Shown in pieces: positions 23,534 to 26,724 of a stretch of DNA of 26,724 nucleotides. The stretch is from the NCBI GenBank assembly GCA_002388005.1, contig DGLO01000082.1, forward strand, positions 7,203 to 33,926. The letters run 5' to 3'. Both the position numbers and the translations under genes were made by a program. Under the pieces are notes generated by a model. The model did not search any database. It was not told where the DNA came from and worked only from the letters and a program-made list of their open reading frames with translations. Origin of the DNA: Candidatus Neomicrothrix sp. UBA4542. Lineage in GTDB: Bacteria > Actinomycetota > Acidimicrobiia > Acidimicrobiales > Poriferisodalaceae. The stretch's first letter is position 1, and each line of letters opens with the position of its first letter.

Positions 23534-23607
23534 TAGCTTGATTGGCGCGATGGACTCACAACGGCTAGAACGGTGTGTCCCCAAGACTTTACGAAGAGGT
23601 AGTCACC

Positions 23608-24720
23608 GTGAACTTTGCCTTCACCGAGGAACAAGAAGAACTCCGCAGCTTTATTCGCTCATTTATGGAAGACAAATCTGCTGAGGCGACAGTCCGGGAA
23701 CTAATGGATACAGACGATGGATACGATCCTGCCGTCTGGAGCCAAATGGCAGAGCAACTGGGACTGCAAAGCATGATCATCCCCGAAGAGTACGGCGGTC
23801 AAGGCTTCGGCTACGTTGAGCTGGGGATCGCCCTCGAAGAGATGGGCCGCAGCCTCATCTGCGCCCCCTTCTTCAGCACGGTCGTGCTTGCAGGCAACGC
23901 CATCATTCACTCCGGCAACGAAGACGCGAAGGCGGCCTTGCTCCCCGGAATCGCCGACGGCAGCACCATAGCGACCTTGGCCCTGGCAGAAGCAAACGGC
24001 CGATGGGACGCCGAAGGCGTGACCGTTGAGGCAACCGGTACTGACGATGCGGCGACCATCACCGGTGAAAAGATGTTCGTTACCGACGGAGGAACTGCAA
24101 ACCTCTTTGTCGTCGCCGCCCGAGCAGCCGGAGGCATCCACCTGTACACCGTCGATGGCGACGCGACCGGCCTCAGCCGCGAGAACCTCTCAACTATGGA
24201 CCAGACTCGGAAACAAGCCAGAATCACCTTCGATGGAACTCCAGCCAGTCACTTGTGTGACACCAATGACTTCGCGTACATCTCTCAGATTCTCGATCTT
24301 GCAGCTGTAGCCCTCGCCAATGAGCAGGTAGGGGGGGCGCAGTTTGTCATGGATATGGCTGTCCAATACGCCAAAGATCGAGTTCAGTTCGGGCGACCAA
24401 TTGGTTCATTCCAGGCGATAAAGCATAAGTGCGCTGACATGCTCCTCGAGGTCGAATCAGCTAAATCCGCTGCCTACTATGGGGCATGGTGTGCCTCAGA
24501 GATGAACGACGAACTACCTTCGGTGGCGTCGCTAGCCAAGGCCTATTGTTCGGAGGCTTACTTTCATTGCGCGGCCGAAAATATTCAAATTCACGGCGGT
24601 ATTGGCTTCACGTGGGAGCATCCAGCGCACCTCTATTTCAAGCGAGCAAAGAGCTCTGAACTCATGTTCGGTGACCCTGCCTACCATCGCGAATTGCTTG
24701 CTCAAAGAATCGGTCTCTAA
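23608..24720 (+). CDS. Acyl-CoA dehydrogenase
   Basis: I chose GTG 23608 (370 residues), which has AGAGG eight bases upstream and begins M-N-F-A-F-T-E-E-Q, the common start of this family. The N-terminal helical domain contains I-P-E-E-Y-G-G-Q-G-F-G-Y-V-E-L; the middle beta-domain holds the T-D-G-G-T-A strand; the C-terminal domain carries R-V-Q-F-G-R-P-I-G-S-F-Q-A-I-K-H and the I-H-G-G-I-G-F-T-W-E-H motif. It oxidises an acyl-CoA to the enoyl-CoA using FAD. The W-E-H motif resembles mycobacterial FadE proteins acting on unusual or steroid-derived acyl chains; the substrate is unknown. It probably starts an operon with the following three genes, which follow at close spacing on the same strand. 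Confidence 0.92.
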   Translation: MNFAFTEEQEELRSFIRSFMEDKSAEATVRELMDTDDGYDPAVWSQMAEQLGLQSMIIPEEYGGQGFGYVELGIALEEMGRSLICAPFFSTVVLAGNAIIHSGNEDAKAALLPGIADGSTIATLALAEANGRWDAEGVTVEATGTDDAATITGEKMFVTDGGTANLFVVAARAAGGIHLYTVDGDATGLSRENLSTMDQTRKQARITFDGTPASHLCDTNDFAYISQILDLAAVALANEQVGGAQFVMDMAVQYAKDRVQFGRPIGSFQAIKHKCADMLLEVESAKSAAYYGAWCASEMNDELPSVASLAKAYCSEAYFHCAAENIQIHGGIGFTWEHPAHLYFKRAKSSELMFGDPAYHRELLAQRIGL

Positions 24721-24744
24721 ATACCCCTTCGGATCTGAAGGCAT

Positions 24745-25167
24745 ATGGCAAATCAAATGCTTTCCCTTGTCGTTGTCGTTTCGTTGGTGATCGGTTTCGT
24801 CGTTGCAGCTGGCATGATCGGCAGAGAGTCTCGTCGACTCAGCCTCCAACCGCGTCAGCCCGTATGGCGATTAGAGGAAGCCGCATTATTCGTCGAAGGA
24901 GAATTGGTATTCGATGTTGCGTCAAAGCTAGATGGCGAAACTATGAGACAACTCCTCAGGATTCACCTCAACCAGCTGCAGTTCAAGTCTGATCCCGATG
25001 ACATCGACCAAATCGCGGAAGAGGTGACATCTGTTCAGAACGTCTACCGCGAAGCTCGGTCACAAGGCATCGAGATCACCCGGCCAATCGTTGACGCAGT
25101 GGTCTCCGCCCATTTTCAATATCTCAAGGCCATCGGAGCCCTCGGCGCGGCCCCGCGCGCCGAGTAA
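24745..25167 (+). CDS. Conserved-looking membrane-anchored protein of unknown function
   Basis: This 140-residue protein begins with one hydrophobic helix at about residues 6-25, followed by M-I-G-R-E-S-R-R-L. The remainder is soluble and helical, with a D-x-x-S-K-L-D-G-E-T-M-R-Q-L-L-R-I-H-L segment, and is probably cytoplasmic. This arrangement (a single N-terminal anchor, G-R-E-x-R-R-L, then helices) resembles uncharacterised actinobacterial proteins. I cannot assign a function. ATG 24745 has AAGG close upstream. It is 24 bases from the acyl-CoA dehydrogenase and six bases from the next small gene, so co-transcription is likely. Confidence 0.7.
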   Translation: MANQMLSLVVVVSLVIGFVVAAGMIGRESRRLSLQPRQPVWRLEEAALFVEGELVFDVASKLDGETMRQLLRIHLNQLQFKSDPDDIDQIAEEVTSVQNVYREARSQGIEITRPIVDAVVSAHFQYLKAIGALGAAPRAE

Positions 25168-25173
25168 GGCAAG

Positions 25174-25380
25174 ATGGTTGTTATGGAATCACCCAAAGAA
25201 TTAGAAGGCCACCGTTTCGTGGGTGATAAGCGAATTCAGCGAGTCCATGATCTTGAGTCGTGCACGCACCACGACGCAGTCGATGAAATCTGCGCGTCTA
25301 AGAATTTTGCAACCTTTGGCCCCGATGAGCTTCGAGAGGCGCGAAACCGGGGATACAAACCAGCCGCCTGCTGCCCCTGA
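25174..25380 (+). CDS. Small Ada-type zinc-binding-domain-like protein
   Basis: This 68-residue protein resembles the zinc-binding domain of Ada DNA-repair proteins and related small domains: R-F-V-G-D-K-R at 14-20, a V-H-x4-C unit (His25, Cys30), F-G-P-D-E-L-R-E-A near 48-56, and a G-Y-K-P tail. In the usual pattern the tail reads G-Y-R-P-C-x-x-C; here it is G-Y-K-P-A-A-C-C, so the first of the two Cys is an Ala, with Cys66 and Cys67 following. Zinc binding by Cys30, Cys40, Cys66 and/or Cys67 is possible but unproven. ATG 25174 has AAGG upstream; ATG 25183 is the alternative. It sits between the membrane-anchored protein and the hydrolase. Confidence 0.6.
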   Translation: MVVMESPKELEGHRFVGDKRIQRVHDLESCTHHDAVDEICASKNFATFGPDELREARNRGYKPAACCP

Positions 25381-25397
25381 ATGTCGCGGTCGTAGTC

Positions 25398-26162
25398 TTG
25401 CCGGTCACCATCGCAGAAACCACCATCGAAGGAGAGCCACGACTCGACGCCTTTTTGGTCAGACCAGAACGCTCAATCAGTGATGCCCCGGCAATGGTGT
25501 TGTGCCATGGATTCCCGTCAGCGCAACGACCAGGAGTTCCGAGTCGCTCCTATGAACAGTTCGCTGAACGGATCGCAGAAGAACAAGGATGGGTGGTTCT
25601 CGCAATCAGTCTGCGCGGGTGCGGGCAGTCAGCAGGCCAGTTCTCAATGGTCGGTTGGCTTGAAGATGTTGCGAGATCGGTAGAACGGTTACGCGAAGAA
25701 GGATCCCAACGCATATGGCTCGTAGGCTCAACCACGGGCGGCTCGTTGGCGATCATGGCAGCGTCACAGGATCCAGAAATTTGTGGAGTCGCAGCCATGG
25801 CTCCCCGAGCCGACTTCGATGACTGGGCCACAGATCCGCGCCGCTTTTTGCAACATTGCCGCAACATAGGAGTTGTTGATCTCGACGACTATCCGCCCTC
25901 GTTGAATCTATGGGCCAAGGAACTCCGACAACACCGAGCCATTGATTCGGTTCATCAACTGGGCTCTCGCCCCTTTCTGATCTTGCATGGGATGAACGAC
26001 CGCCAAGTTCCACCCGACGATGCACAACAGCTCGCGGATCAACATCCTTCACCGGAACTTCGGCTCATCAGTGGTGCTGATCACAGGATCCGTCACGACC
26101 CCCGTGCCGTCGCAGTCTTAATGGGATGGCTTGAACGTCAAGGGACTGAAACCCGCAACTAA
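25398..26162 (+). CDS. Alpha/beta-hydrolase-fold protein with Thr at the nucleophile position
   Basis: The 254-residue protein follows the alpha/beta hydrolase layout: H-G-F-P at 37-40 (oxyanion region), an L-R-G-C-G-Q-S strand turn at 72-78, the nucleophile elbow at 110-114, a late D201 in G-M-N-D-R-Q-V-P, and His229 in G-A-D-H-R. The elbow reads G-S-T-T-G, so the residue in the nucleophile place (G-x-Nuc-x-G) is Thr112 rather than Ser, Cys or Asp. It may therefore be a non-hydrolytic or altered member. The start is TTG 25398, with no clear ribosome binding site; it follows the previous stop by 17 bases and could be coupled. Its stop overlaps the stop of the convergent MaoC gene. Confidence 0.8.
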   Translation: MPVTIAETTIEGEPRLDAFLVRPERSISDAPAMVLCHGFPSAQRPGVPSRSYEQFAERIAEEQGWVVLAISLRGCGQSAGQFSMVGWLEDVARSVERLREEGSQRIWLVGSTTGGSLAIMAASQDPEICGVAAMAPRADFDDWATDPRRFLQHCRNIGVVDLDDYPPSLNLWAKELRQHRAIDSVHQLGSRPFLILHGMNDRQVPPDDAQQLADQHPSPELRLISGADHRIRHDPRAVAVLMGWLERQGTETRN

Positions 26163-26629
26163 GTAGCTACTTCCCGTCTGGCGATAATCATTGTGGGTAC
26201 GGTTCGCATCGCGACATCGCCGTCCTGGTTAATCATCTCATTACTGATCTCGATGAGACCAATATCGGGCCGGGAATGACTCACTCGCTTGCTTAATACT
26301 TCGACCCTGAGCGTAAGCGTGTCGCCGGGACGAACCGGTGAAGGCCAAGTGATCTCTGAAATTCCAGCTGCTCCTTGGCTTGAGTCACCCAAAAAGCCAT
26401 CAGTGAGCAACCTCATCATCAAAGAACCGGTGTGCCAACCCGACGCAATAAGGCTGCCATAGATCGTGTCAACTGCTGCCTCCGCGTCTATGTGAAAACG
26501 CTGTGGGTCGAATTGAGTTGAAAAATCGATCATCTCTTCAGCATTCATTTGCACACTCCCGAGGGTGAACGATTCACCGATTGAAAAGTCCTCATACCAG
26601 CGGTCTTTGCAAGGGATGTCTGAATTCAT
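26159..26629 (-). CDS. MaoC-like (R)-specific enoyl-CoA hydratase-type protein
   Basis: This 156-residue hotdog-fold protein has the hydratase-2 motif F-D-P-Q-R-F-H-I-D with Asp41 and His46 as the catalytic pair, followed by G-S-L-I-A-S-G-W-H-T at 58-67 and the V-R-P-G-D-T-L strand at 99-105. Such enzymes hydrate enoyl-CoA esters; the wide family includes members acting on mesaconyl-CoA-type substrates, and the substrate here is unknown. The ATG at 26629 overlaps the stop of an upstream minus-strand frame by three bases (ATGA). The 3' end overlaps the convergent hydrolase gene by four bases. Confidence 0.88.
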   Translation of the reverse strand: MNSDIPCKDRWYEDFSIGESFTLGSVQMNAEEMIDFSTQFDPQRFHIDAEAAVDTIYGSLIASGWHTGSLMMRLLTDGFLGDSSQGAAGISEITWPSPVRPGDTLTLRVEVLSKRVSHSRPDIGLIEISNEMINQDGDVAMRTVPTMIIARREVAT

Positions 26630-26724
26630 GGATTGGTCTTCGCGGCTGCTCTAACTGCTCGTAGCTGAGATAATGCTTCCGGAGAATCGAGATCCGCCAC
26701 TGAGTGAAATCCAGGGGTTGAGTA
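26626..26724 (-). CDS. C-terminal end of an unidentified protein (5' end outside window)
   Basis: Reading inward from the right edge on the minus strand, an open frame of 32 residues ends at 26626 with a TGA that overlaps the MaoC start codon (ATGA). The end is A-L-S-Q-L-R-A-V-R-A-A-A-K-T-N-P. The coupled overlap is the main reason to treat it as real. I cannot name its family from this fragment. Confidence 0.5.
   Translation of the reverse strand, partial: YSTPGFHSVADLDSPEALSQLRAVRAAAKTNP

Noticed and set aside
24726..24741. CCTTC...GAAGG hairpin covering the ribosome binding site of the membrane-anchored protein
   Set aside because: A 5-bp stem with a 6-base loop is too weak to claim as a regulatory structure.

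Overview
This window looks like chromosome from an actinobacterium, most likely an aquatic Acidimicrobiia-type lineage. This placement is an inference. It rests on a TIGR03620-type F420-dependent luciferase-like oxidoreductase, a SUF iron-sulfur system with SufU and a Rieske protein, frequent GTG/TTG starts, several probably leaderless genes, and conserved small proteins of actinobacterial style. Base composition is moderate by eye. Coding density is very high, with no gap of 300 bases. I see no rRNA, tRNA, CRISPR array, insertion sequence or phage gene.

Layout. 1-670: end of a flavin reductase-like gene, then a MauE/DoxX-like membrane protein. 672-3342: a divergent pair, oligopeptidase B (minus) and a gamma-carbonic-anhydrase-like hexapeptide protein (plus). 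3374-5319: an F420-dependent oxidoreductase and an unrecognised 362-residue protein. 5309-15065: the iron-sulfur block, in two converging arms. The plus arm is sufB, two HpcH/CitE-type CoA-ester lyases, a Cys4 protein with a basic tail, sufD, a Rieske ferredoxin and a first sufC, followed by a pterin dehydratase and a Nudix hydrolase. The minus arm is a second sufC, sufS and sufU. 15109-19395: an M20 peptidase, an amidase and a glutamine-synthetase-family ligase. 19480-21221: a two-gene ABC-2 exporter of the DrrAB type. 21225-22696: an MBL-fold hydrolase and a HugZ/DUF2470 protein. 22771-23483: a VapBC toxin-antitoxin pair. 23608-26724: an acyl-CoA dehydrogenase, a membrane-anchored unknown, an Ada-zinc-like mini-protein, an alpha/beta hydrolase with an altered nucleophile, a MaoC hydratase and the end of one more gene.

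The most interesting observation is a 16-bp palindrome of the form (C/T)(A/C)CTATC-NN-GATAG(T/G)(G/T). It lies just upstream of each of the three places where suf transcription should start: sufB, sufD and sufC2-sufS-sufU. The first two copies have perfect cores and the third is degenerate. I found no other full copy in the window. It is a strong candidate operator for a dedicated suf regulator that is not encoded here.

Within the same block there are two different SufC ATPases, one coupled to sufD and the other to sufS/sufU. This raises the possibility of a SufB-SufC-SufC'-SufD machine with two non-identical ATPase subunits. The Cys4/basic-tail protein directly before sufD is a candidate accessory factor.
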